From: Actinomycetes bacterium
GTDB lineage: Bacteria; Actinomycetota; Acidimicrobiia; Acidimicrobiales; Microtrichaceae
Assembly: GCA_023450775.1 (NCBI GenBank)
Contig: JAEXGP010000112.1
Location: 1-37,663, forward strand
Reading direction: 5' to 3'
Length of the DNA: 37,663 bases
Made by a program: the position numbers and the translations under genes. The notes below the pieces were generated by a model. It did no database searches and had not been told where the DNA came from. It worked only from the letters and a program-made list of their open reading frames with translations. Positions 17,170 to 23,785 of this stretch are shown here, one piece after another (within the stretch, counting starts at the first letter, position 1; the number at the start of each line of letters is the position of its first letter).

Positions 17170-17995
17170 GCCCTACGTGACCACCGATGACGGCGCCCAG
17201 ATCTTCTACCGGGAGTGGGGTGACGAGGACGGCACGCCCGTGCTGCTCAGCCACGGCTGGCCGCTGAACGGCGACGCCTGGGAGGCAGCAGCCGTGTTCC
17301 TCGCCCGCAACGGCCATCGGGCCGTCGCCCACGACCGACGCGGTCACGGCCGTTCGAGCCAGACCTGGCTCGGCAACGAGATGGATACGTACGCCGACGA
17401 TCTGGCGTGCCTGATCGAGAAGCTCGACCTACGGGACCTCACGATGGTCGGCCACTCCACCGGCGGAGGCGAGGTCGTCCGCTACCTCGGCCGTCACGGT
17501 TCCGACCGGGTCGCCAGGGTGGTGTTGGTGTCGGCGGTCCCGCCGCTGATGGCGCAGACCGACGACAACCCCGAAGGACTGCCCATTGCGGTGTTCGACG
17601 CCATCCGGGACGGCGAGACCGCGAACCGCTCGCAGCTCTACCGGGACCTCGCGGACGGGCCGTTCTTCGGTCACAACCGCAGGGGCGACGTCGCCCAAGG
17701 ATTCAGGGACGCGTTCTGGCTGCAGTCGATGGCCTGTGGCCACCGAGCTGCGTACGAGTGCATCGCCGCCTTCTCCGCCACCGACTTTCGGCCTGACCTC
17801 GCGAAGGTCGACGTCCCGACGCTCGTCATCCACGGTGACGACGACCAGATCGTGCCGTTCGAGGTCGGCGGCGCGCGCTCGGCCCAGCTGATCGACGGAG
17901 CAGAGCTCCTCGTCTACGAGGGCAGCGGCCACGCGCTGCCTGACACCGACCGCGAGCGACTCCACACCGACCTGCTGGCCTTCATCGACCGCTGA
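17168..17995 (+). CDS. alpha/beta hydrolase (non-heme haloperoxidase / arylesterase-like)
   Basis: Protein of 275 residues, the usual length for cofactor-free haloperoxidase-like esterases. Motifs: SHGWPLNGDAW for the oxyanion region, HDRRGHGRS, the nucleophile elbow GHSTGGGEVVRY, HGDDDQIVPF with the acid and GSGHALPDTD with the His. Such enzymes hydrolyse esters and perhydrolyse acids; the true substrate is unknown. AGGAG lies 7 bases before the ATG. It follows the LAL regulator and carries the first GGACTAC/GTGGTCC repeat and a possible start-covering hairpin. Confidence 0.9.
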   Translation: MPYVTTDDGAQIFYREWGDEDGTPVLLSHGWPLNGDAWEAAAVFLARNGHRAVAHDRRGHGRSSQTWLGNEMDTYADDLACLIEKLDLRDLTMVGHSTGGGEVVRYLGRHGSDRVARVVLVSAVPPLMAQTDDNPEGLPIAVFDAIRDGETANRSQLYRDLADGPFFGHNRRGDVAQGFRDAFWLQSMACGHRAAYECIAAFSATDFRPDLAKVDVPTLVIHGDDDQIVPFEVGGARSAQLIDGAELLVYEGSGHALPDTDRERLHTDLLAFIDR

Positions 17996-18025
17996 GCAGC
18001 GAGCCGGCGACGGGCATGGATCGTG

Positions 18026-18048
18026 GGACTACGCGGTCCGCGTGGTCC
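18026..18048. promoter_or_regulatory. inverted repeat GGACTAC-N9-GTGGTCC, copy 2 (candidate LAL operator)
   Basis: Same half-sites, same orientation and same spacer length as the copy at 17082-17104, here 55 bases before the second alpha/beta hydrolase and 28 bases after the first one's stop. The spacers differ in six central bases, so this is not a long duplicated block; the conserved parts are the half-sites. Confidence 0.55.
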
Positions 18049-18102
18049 GGTCCGCCGCCGGCGCTGCGAAGGTCCAGAGGAACCTCGAGAAGGGAACCAC
18101 CG

Positions 18103-18915
18103 ATGTCCGACCTCACACCGAACACCATCGTCCTCGTCCACGGATTCTGGGTGACGCCCCGGAGCTGGGAGCAGTGGATCGACCACTACACGTCGAGAGG
18201 CTTCAACGTCCTGGCCCCCGCCTACCCGGGCTTCGAGGTCGAGGTGGAGGCACTCAACGCGAACCCGACCCCGATCGTTGATCTCCGCGTGCCGGCGATC
18301 ATCGAGCACCTCGAGAAGGTGGTCGGTGCGCTCGAGGAGCCGCCGATCATCATGGGTCACTCCGCCGGTGGCGCGTTCACGCAGATCCTGCTGGACCACG
18401 GCTTCGGCGCCTGCGGCGTCGTCCTCAACTCGGCTCCGACCGAGGGCGTGAAGGTCGTGCCGGCATCGCAGGTGAAGGCGACGTTCCCGGTGCTCAAGAA
18501 CCCCGCCAACCACCACAAGGCGGTCGGCTACAGCCTCGAGCAGTGGACCTACGCGTTCGCGAACACGTTCAGCCCGGAGAAGGCGCTGGCGACCTACGAG
18601 CGCTACCACGTGCCGGCGTCCGGTCGGATCCTGTGGGACAGCGTGCTGGCCAACGTGGAGCCCGGCCACCAGGGCACCTGGGTCGACTACCACAACGACG
18701 ACCGGGCGCCGCTGCTGTTCATCTCCGGCATGGACGACAACCTGATGCCGCCGCGGATCCAGCAGTCGAACGCCAAGCACTACAAGTCGCACACGGTCAC
18801 CGAGGTGATCGAGTTCGAGGGTCCGCACCTCCTGCCGATGATCGACGGCTGGCAGTCCGTCGCCGACCACGCGCTCGACTGGGCGCTCGCCCACGCCACG
18901 TCTCCGGTCACCTGA
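18103..18915 (+). CDS. alpha/beta hydrolase
   Basis: Protein of 270 residues. VLVHGFWVTPRSW gives the oxyanion loop, MGHSAGGAFTQ the nucleophile Ser, ISGMDDNLMPP the acid and FEGPHLLPMIDGW the His, so the triad looks intact. Family function is open (esterase or C-C hydrolase). ATG 18103 is chosen because GAGAAGGG lies 7 bases upstream; the frame extends to 18016 but covers the operator. It differs clearly from the 17168 hydrolase, so it is not a recent duplicate. The MBL gene starts 9 bases after its stop. Confidence 0.88.
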   Translation: MSDLTPNTIVLVHGFWVTPRSWEQWIDHYTSRGFNVLAPAYPGFEVEVEALNANPTPIVDLRVPAIIEHLEKVVGALEEPPIIMGHSAGGAFTQILLDHGFGACGVVLNSAPTEGVKVVPASQVKATFPVLKNPANHHKAVGYSLEQWTYAFANTFSPEKALATYERYHVPASGRILWDSVLANVEPGHQGTWVDYHNDDRAPLLFISGMDDNLMPPRIQQSNAKHYKSHTVTEVIEFEGPHLLPMIDGWQSVADHALDWALAHATSPVT

Positions 18916-18923
18916 CCCCGACG

Positions 18924-19703
18924 ATGCGCATCACCCACATCGGCGGCCCGACGGTGCTCATCGAGCACGAGGGCTGGACGATCCTCTCCGACCCCACGTT
19001 CGACCCACCGGGACGGACCTACGGCTTCGGCCTCGGAACCAGCTCCCGGAAGCTGACCGGCCCGGCCGTGCCGCTCGCCGAGCTCGGACCGCTCGATGTG
19101 GTGCTGGTCAGCCACGACCACCACGCCGACAACCTCGATGACGAGGGCCGCAACTCCCTGTCGGCTGCGACGGCGGTGGTCACCAACCCTGCCGCTGCGG
19201 CCCGCCTGGGCCGAGGGGCTCGCGGGATCCGTCCGGGTGAGGTCGCCGAGGTGACCGCACCCGGACGGCCGCCACTGCGGATCCGTGCCACCCCGTGCCG
19301 GCACGGCCCTCCACTGAGCCGCCGGCTGGTCGGGCCGGTCATCGGGTTCGAGATCGCCACCCGTGCGGATCGCTCCGACGTGTGGATCACCGGCGACACC
19401 GTCTCGTACCGGAGCGTGCGGCGCGCCGCGCTGGCGATGGCCGTCGACGTCGCCATCGTCCACCTCGGTGAGGTGAGGTTCCCGGTCACCGGTCCCGTCC
19501 GCTACAGCCTCACCGCACGCCAGGGCTTCGAGCTCGGCCGGCTCTCCGGCGCGGAGTCCATCATCCCCGTCCACTACGAGGGCTGGTCGCACTTCCATGA
19601 GCCCGTCGTCGAGCTCGAGCGGGCGATGGCCTCGGCTCCGGCTGACCTCGCAGCACGGATCGAGGTCCTGCCCATCGGCACGCCGACGTCGATAGCCGTC
19701 TGA
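18924..19703 (+). CDS. MBL-fold metallohydrolase (UlaG-like)
   Basis: Protein of 259 residues. It begins MRITHIGGPTVLIEHEGW, then LSDPTFD, and carries the metal motif SHDHHADN (HxHxDN variant), followed by PCRHG, WITGDT and VPVH-type PVHYEGW segments. This is the beta-lactamase-superfamily-2 (UlaG/RomA) layout, binding one or two divalent metals; members hydrolyse lactones, phosphodiesters or N-acyl phospholipids. It starts 9 bases after the preceding hydrolase, so the two share an mRNA. Confidence 0.88.
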   Translation: MRITHIGGPTVLIEHEGWTILSDPTFDPPGRTYGFGLGTSSRKLTGPAVPLAELGPLDVVLVSHDHHADNLDDEGRNSLSAATAVVTNPAAAARLGRGARGIRPGEVAEVTAPGRPPLRIRATPCRHGPPLSRRLVGPVIGFEIATRADRSDVWITGDTVSYRSVRRAALAMAVDVAIVHLGEVRFPVTGPVRYSLTARQGFELGRLSGAESIIPVHYEGWSHFHEPVVELERAMASAPADLAARIEVLPIGTPTSIAV

Positions 19704-19764
19704 GCGACAGCCCGACCCGAGCTCCCCCGCCCCGCCCTCCGGTCCAGCACACACCTCGCACCCG

Positions 19765-19780
19765 CGGTCCGACCGGACCG
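19765..19780. promoter_or_regulatory. inverted repeat CGGTCC-N4-GGACCG upstream of lipoprotein hydrolase
   Basis: Perfect 6-bp arms lie 60 bases before the ATG at 19840. It shares the sequence CGCGGTCCG with the spacer of the 18026 operator but not the GGACTAC/GTGGTCC spacing. It may be a variant site for the same regulator, or the end of the MBL transcript. Confidence 0.25.
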
Positions 19781-19839
19781 TGGGGTCGACCTCGGCGCGC
19801 CCGCGCCGAGCCATCACCCCAACACGACAGGAGCACCCC

Positions 19840-20691
19840 ATGCATCGACATCACGCACCACGACCCGGCCGGACGTCCGGTCGGATCCTGATCGTCGCGG
19901 TCGCCGCTGTCGCGGCGCTGCTCACCGCGGCGTGCCGACCCGGCGGCGTGCCCGGCGGCGGTGGAGGAAGCGGAGGTGGCGGGCCGCAAGGACCGAAGCC
20001 GACGATCGTGCTGGTGCACGGCGCCTTCGCAGACGCCTCCGGCTGGGACGGCGTGATCAAACGGCTCCAGCGCTCCGGCTACGACGTGATCGCTCCGGCC
20101 AACCCGCTCCGCGGCCTCGGATCGGACGCTGCGTACATCCGCAGCGTCCTCGACACGATCACCGGTCCGATCGTCCTCGTCGGCCACTCGTACGGCGGCA
20201 TGGTGATGACCAACGCCGCGGCCGGCGATCCCGATGTCAAGGCGCTCGTCTACATCGCGTCGTTCGCTCCGGACGCCGGTGACTCGGTCGGCAGCCTCAG
20301 CGCGCTCAACCCCGGCAGCGGCGTCGTCCCGGAGAACCTCGTCATCCGCCCGACCCCCACCGGACTCGACGGCTACATCAACCCGACGGTGTTCCGCGAC
20401 GTGTTCGCCGGCGACCTTCCGAAGCAGACGGCCGCAGCCATGGCCGCCAGCCAGCGCCCCGCCGATCTGGGCCTGCTCGGCGAGCCCTCGGGAACCCCGG
20501 CGTGGGCGACCGTTCCGTCCTGGTACCTCGTCGCGACGCAGGACCGCGTCATCCCGCCCGCCACCCAACGGTTCATGGCGCAACGAGCCCACGCCACGAC
20601 GATCGAGGTCCGCTCGTCGCACGTGGCGATGATCTCGCACCCCGACGAAACCTCGCGGCTCGTCGTCGCTGCGGCGAACGCCGTCAGTTGA
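19840..20691 (+). CDS. lipoprotein alpha/beta hydrolase (EstC-like)
   Basis: Protein of 283 residues at ATG 19840, with CAGGAGC about 7 bases upstream. A signal peptide ends in LLTAAC near residue 31, followed by a Gly-rich linker (about 35-48). The hydrolase domain has VLVHGAFADASGWDGV, GHSYGGMVMTNAA with the nucleophile, a late TQDRVIPPATQ segment with the Asp, and RSSHVAMISHPDE with the His. Such proteins are common secreted esterases of unknown substrate. A strong hairpin follows the stop. Confidence 0.9.
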   Translation: MHRHHAPRPGRTSGRILIVAVAAVAALLTAACRPGGVPGGGGGSGGGGPQGPKPTIVLVHGAFADASGWDGVIKRLQRSGYDVIAPANPLRGLGSDAAYIRSVLDTITGPIVLVGHSYGGMVMTNAAAGDPDVKALVYIASFAPDAGDSVGSLSALNPGSGVVPENLVIRPTPTGLDGYINPTVFRDVFAGDLPKQTAAAMAASQRPADLGLLGEPSGTPAWATVPSWYLVATQDRVIPPATQRFMAQRAHATTIEVRSSHVAMISHPDETSRLVVAAANAVS

Positions 20692-20697
20692 GTGTGC

Positions 20698-20728
20698 AGC
20701 CCGAGCCGGACCATGTCCGGCTCGGGCT
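20698..20728 (+). terminator. perfect 14-bp hairpin after the lipoprotein hydrolase
   Basis: AGCCCGAGCCGGAC (20698-20711) pairs without mismatch with 20715-20728 over a 3-base loop (CAT), 6 bases after the stop codon at 20691. There is no T-tract, as is common for actinobacterial intrinsic terminators. It should end the LAL/hydrolase transcripts. Confidence 0.7.
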
Positions 20729-20930
20729 CGCTGGCCATCCCCGCGAATGCCGGGATCGCAGGTGAGGTCGATGAGCAGCTTGCTGACGGCGGCAGCGCTC
20801 GGCATCCGTAGGCTGAGGCGGTGGAAGCCGCTCGACTGGAACGCGTGCAGGCCGGCCTCGGCGTCGGTTCCGCTGTGGTCGCCGGATGTCGCGCGAGTCG
20901 CCCGGCGAGCCGATAGCCGGCACGATCCCG

Positions 20931-21809
20931 ATGCGCGATCGATTCGACCTGCCGGACGGTCTTCGTCGGTTGACGCAGCTCCCTGACGGCGGCGAGTGGC
21001 TCCGAGGACTTCCGGAGGTGATCGCCGGGCTGGCCGAGGAGTGGCATCTCACCCTCGGGCGGCCCTACGAGGACGGCAGTGTGTCGTGGGTGGCGCCGGT
21101 GACCACCGACGGTGCGCCCGCCGTGCTCAAGGTGCAGTTCCCACACCGTGAGTCGGAGGGCGAGGCCGATGCGCTCGCCGCCTGGGACGGCAACGGAGCG
21201 GCGCGGCTGCTGCGCCGTGACGACGACCGGCACGCACTCCTGTTGGAGCAGTGCCGGCCTGGCACCCACCTCGCCCGTTCCGAGGTGGACCACCTGGCGG
21301 TGCTGGTGGATCTCCTCCCGGCGCTCTGGGTTGCAGCACCATCGGGCATCCGGTCCCTCGCGGACGAGGCTGCTCTGTGGGCCGGCCACCTGCAGGAGCA
21401 CTGGGTCGCCGCGGGACAGCCCTGCGAGCGCAGGCTCGTCGACCTCGCGCTGCAGTACCTCGAGGAGCTCCCGACGACTCAAGGCCCGGCGGTCCTCCTG
21501 CATCAGGATCTGCACGGCGACAACGTGCTCGCTGCGGAGCGACGTCCTTGGCTTGCGATCGATCCGAAGCCGCTCGCCGGCGAGCGCGAGTTCGCGGTGG
21601 CGCCGATCGTCAGGAGCTTCGAGTTCGGCCACAGCGCGGGCGAGGTCACGGACCGACTGCAGCGGCTGTGCGCCGTGCTGGACTTGGACGAGGAACGGGC
21701 CGCCAAGTGGACCATCGCCCAGACGGTCGCATGGAGCTTCGACTCGCAGTACGCGACGTTCCACCACGACACCGCTCGCTGGCTCGCGGCTCGATTCGGA
21801 GCACGCTGA
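20931..21809 (+). CDS. APH(6)-like aminoglycoside / hydroxyurea phosphotransferase family kinase
   Basis: Protein of 292 residues from ATG 20931; an in-frame ATG at 20886 would add 15 residues. The sequence matches the streptomycin 6-kinase/hydroxyurea kinase family: WHLTLGRPYEDGSVSWVAPV, AVLKVQFPHRESEGEADALAAWDG (nucleotide Lys), the kinase loop HQDLHGDNVL with the catalytic Asp, and AIDPKPLAGE with the metal Asp. These cytoplasmic enzymes phosphorylate streptomycin or hydroxyurea; many chromosomal members have no known drug substrate, so resistance should not be assumed. No Shine-Dalgarno sequence at either start. Upstream 20729-20885 holds no gene I can support. Confidence 0.85.
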   Translation: MRDRFDLPDGLRRLTQLPDGGEWLRGLPEVIAGLAEEWHLTLGRPYEDGSVSWVAPVTTDGAPAVLKVQFPHRESEGEADALAAWDGNGAARLLRRDDDRHALLLEQCRPGTHLARSEVDHLAVLVDLLPALWVAAPSGIRSLADEAALWAGHLQEHWVAAGQPCERRLVDLALQYLEELPTTQGPAVLLHQDLHGDNVLAAERRPWLAIDPKPLAGEREFAVAPIVRSFEFGHSAGEVTDRLQRLCAVLDLDEERAAKWTIAQTVAWSFDSQYATFHHDTARWLAARFGAR

Positions 21810-21865
21810 CCAGGACACGTGAGCACGTGCCACCACCCGAGGGTCCAAGGGGCCGACCGGAATGG

Positions 21866-21883
21866 AACAGGGTGAGTTCTCAC
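21866..21883. repeat. 18-bp motif AACAGGGTGAGTTCTCAC, copy 1
   Basis: Contains the palindrome GTGAG-TT-CTCAC. It lies 56 bases past the kinase stop and 77 bases beyond the 3' end of the cyclase gene. An exact second copy in the same orientation is at 23717-23734. The two bracket the cyclase and small-protein genes. Operator, RNA hairpin or short dispersed repeat are all possible. Confidence 0.6.
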
Positions 21884-21959
21884 TCGTGCCGGGCCGTCGA
21901 CCGACCGGGCTCGGCTCGACCGACCTCGAACCCGGTCAACCACGGCCCGACCGCAGCGG

Positions 21960-23285
21960 TCAGTCCGCGACGGCGTAGGTCCGCCACTCTTCGGGCACCC
22001 CTTTCAACAGATGAGCACCCCGGGCCGTCAACTCGACACCGGATCCGACGAGTGCGTCGCGCACCGTCTGGCTGACGAGGATCTCCCCGGGTTCGGCGAG
22101 TCCTGCGATCCGAGATCCGATGTGGACCGCCAGACCTGCGTAGTCGTCACCCTGGCGCTCCACCTCTCCGAGGTGCATCCCCGTGCGCACCTCGAGGCCG
22201 AGAGCGCGTGCCTCGGCTCGGATCGTCCGAGCCGTCTCGATCGCTACGGAGGGGCTCGCGGCCACGACGAAGAAGTCGTCGCCACGGGTGTTCACCTCCT
22301 GCGCCTCGTAGCGCACGAGCACGTCTCGCACGACCATCCGGAACTCCGAGAGCAGCTGCCGCCACGCGACGTCGCCGAGGGCAGCAGCTCGCTCGGTCGA
22401 ACCGACCACGTCGGTGAAGAGCACGACCTGGAGCGAGCGCTCGGCATGAGCGGCGGCTCGAGTCCCGGTGAGGAACTCGGCGAGCTCACCGAGCACCTCT
22501 GGCGTCACGTACGACAACGTGTGATCGGCGTCGACCTCGATCAGGCTCGCCCCGGGAATCTGTTGCGCCAGGTACCGACCGTGCGAGGCCGGGAACAACC
22601 CGTCCCTGCTCGGTTGGATGACGAGCGTCCGCGCGGTGACCTCCTGAAGAAGATCACGGACGTCCAGATTCACGATCGAGTCGAAGAACGCGAGGACCGA
22701 GTTCGGCGTGGCCATCAGCCGCTCGTAGCGCGCCCACTCGTCGACGAGACGCGGATCGCTCGCCACGCTCGTCGCGAGGAAACCGGTCGACATGCCGGTC
22801 CCCCAACTCGACTGGAACACGTCGCGCAAGGCGGCGACGTCATGTTCGTCGACACCGATGTCGTAGCCCGGATGCCGGCGGTAGCAGGCCGACGCGCCGT
22901 AGAGGATCAATCCGTCGATCCGCTCGGGGCGGTTCACTGCGAGCCAGACGGCAGTGGCGCCGTTCATGCCCTCCGCGAGGACGACCGACCGCTCGAACCC
23001 GATCGCGTCCATCACGGCGAGCGCGTCGGCCGCATAGTCCTCGATCGTGTAGTCGGCCGGTGGCAACGGGTCCGACATGCCGAGGCCACGCAGCTCGCAC
23101 AGGGCCATGCGGGACATCATCGCCAGACGTTCGTTCGGTCGGCTCATGAGCGGGAACTGCCATACCTGCTCCAGATGCGCCGCCATCGGTATGGCCAACA
23201 GGTTCGTCGGACCATCCCCCAGCACCTGGAACGCGACGTCAGCATCAGCCCGTCGCGCGAACTGAACTCGTGGAGCGAGGCTCAT
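21960..23285 (-). CDS. alpha/beta hydrolase - class III nucleotide cyclase fusion
   Basis: Protein of 441 residues from ATG 23285, preceded by AGGAG 5 bases upstream; this gives the family-like start SLAPRVQFAR. Residues 10-275 are an alpha/beta hydrolase fold, but the nucleophile elbow reads LAEGMNGA where relatives have G-E-S-E-G-G, so the Ser is Gly106. Residues 285-435 are a class III cyclase: FTDVVGST with metal Asp292, TRGDD with the second Asp at 336, and GLAVHIGSRI with the transition-state Arg. The base-specifying Lys is replaced (EVNTRGDD, Asn332). It probably uses the hydrolase part as a ligand sensor to control synthesis of cAMP or another cyclic nucleotide; activity is inferred, not certain. 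Confidence 0.88.
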   Translation of the reverse strand: MSLAPRVQFARRADADVAFQVLGDGPTNLLAIPMAAHLEQVWQFPLMSRPNERLAMMSRMALCELRGLGMSDPLPPADYTIEDYAADALAVMDAIGFERSVVLAEGMNGATAVWLAVNRPERIDGLILYGASACYRRHPGYDIGVDEHDVAALRDVFQSSWGTGMSTGFLATSVASDPRLVDEWARYERLMATPNSVLAFFDSIVNLDVRDLLQEVTARTLVIQPSRDGLFPASHGRYLAQQIPGASLIEVDADHTLSYVTPEVLGELAEFLTGTRAAAHAERSLQVVLFTDVVGSTERAAALGDVAWRQLLSEFRMVVRDVLVRYEAQEVNTRGDDFFVVAASPSVAIETARTIRAEARALGLEVRTGMHLGEVERQGDDYAGLAVHIGSRIAGLAEPGEILVSQTVRDALVGSGVELTARGAHLLKGVPEEWRTYAVAD

Positions 23286-23441
23286 GGCACTCCTGCGGCT
23301 CGGAGAAGCGTTCATCGTGCCTGATCCACGGAGCGATGACGGCACCTTCTCGCGACCGCGACCTCGTCGGCATCTCGGGCACCGACCGTGGTCACCCGAC
23401 GACGATGAGGTCCCCCGGAGCTGCTCCGAGGAGAGCGAGGG

Positions 23442-23636
23442 CTACGCGGGCGGGATCTGCAGCAGCAGCAGGATCAACGCCAGCACCCCTCCCCATGCGG
23501 TGACGGACAACCCGAGGGCGAGCTCGCCGATGCTCTGCGCAGCTTCCGGACCGCACGCCGTTGCGGCGGTGCTGAGCACGACGAGGGTGCACAGGATCCC
23601 GAGCACGTAGGACGAGCGACGGTAGATGCGTGGCAT
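23442..23636 (-). CDS. small membrane protein, two predicted helices
   Basis: Protein of 64 residues. Hydrophobic segments at about 10-27 (YVLGILCTLVVLSTAAT) and 40-61 (LGLSVTAWGGVLALILLLLQI) are linked by a short loop containing CGPEAAQS; the Cys after TAATA could be lipidated but a two-helix hairpin is as likely. GAGGAG 6 bases before the ATG at 23636 supports translation. No family recognised. It is 156 bases upstream of the cyclase gene on the same strand, with one copy of the 18-bp palindromic motif 80 bases before it. The 156-base gap holds only a short CGGAG-CTG-CTCCG stem. Confidence 0.6.
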   Translation of the reverse strand: MPRIYRRSSYVLGILCTLVVLSTAATACGPEAAQSIGELALGLSVTAWGGVLALILLLLQIPPA

Positions 23637-23716
23637 GGATGCTCCTCGACGATCCCCGGGCCGGAAGTCGATGCCGGCGACCCTGGTGACGACCGTACGG
23701 ACCGGCCGGGAACCGC

Positions 23717-23734
23717 AACAGGGTGAGTTCTCAC
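23717..23734. repeat. 18-bp motif AACAGGGTGAGTTCTCAC, copy 2
   Basis: Identical to 21866-21883; here the palindrome extends to GGTGAG-TT-CTCACC. It lies in the divergent region between the small membrane protein (81 bases) and the DUF222/HNH gene (52 bases), so it could control either. Confidence 0.6.
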
Positions 23735-23772
23735 CGTCCGCATGCCGATGACCGAGTGTCACACCCCCGCCG

Positions 23773-23778
23773 TACCGT
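23773..23778 (+). promoter_or_regulatory. -10 box TACCGT for a leaderless DUF222/HNH mRNA
   Basis: TACCGT fits TANNNT and ends 7 bases before ATG 23786, so transcription would start at or next to the A of the ATG. There is no Shine-Dalgarno sequence. A weak ATGACC at 23748-23753 may serve as -35 (19-base spacer). Confidence 0.4.
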
Positions 23779-23785
23779 ATCGAAC

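Noticed and set aside
20821..20916. 31-codon GTG frame with TAGGCT 6 bases upstream, before the APH-like kinase
   Set aside because: Box spacing fits a leaderless start, but the peptide has no recognisable features and overlaps one possible kinase start; not enough to call a gene.
20886..21809. Streptomycin resistance gene
   Set aside because: The family match is good, but chromosomal APH(6)-like kinases often have no drug activity, so it is listed as a family kinase only.
23709..23738. ECF sigma-type promoter reading (GGAAC ... CGTC) around the 18-bp motif
   Set aside because: The two copies do not share the GGAAC or the spacing to CGTC; only the palindromic part is identical.
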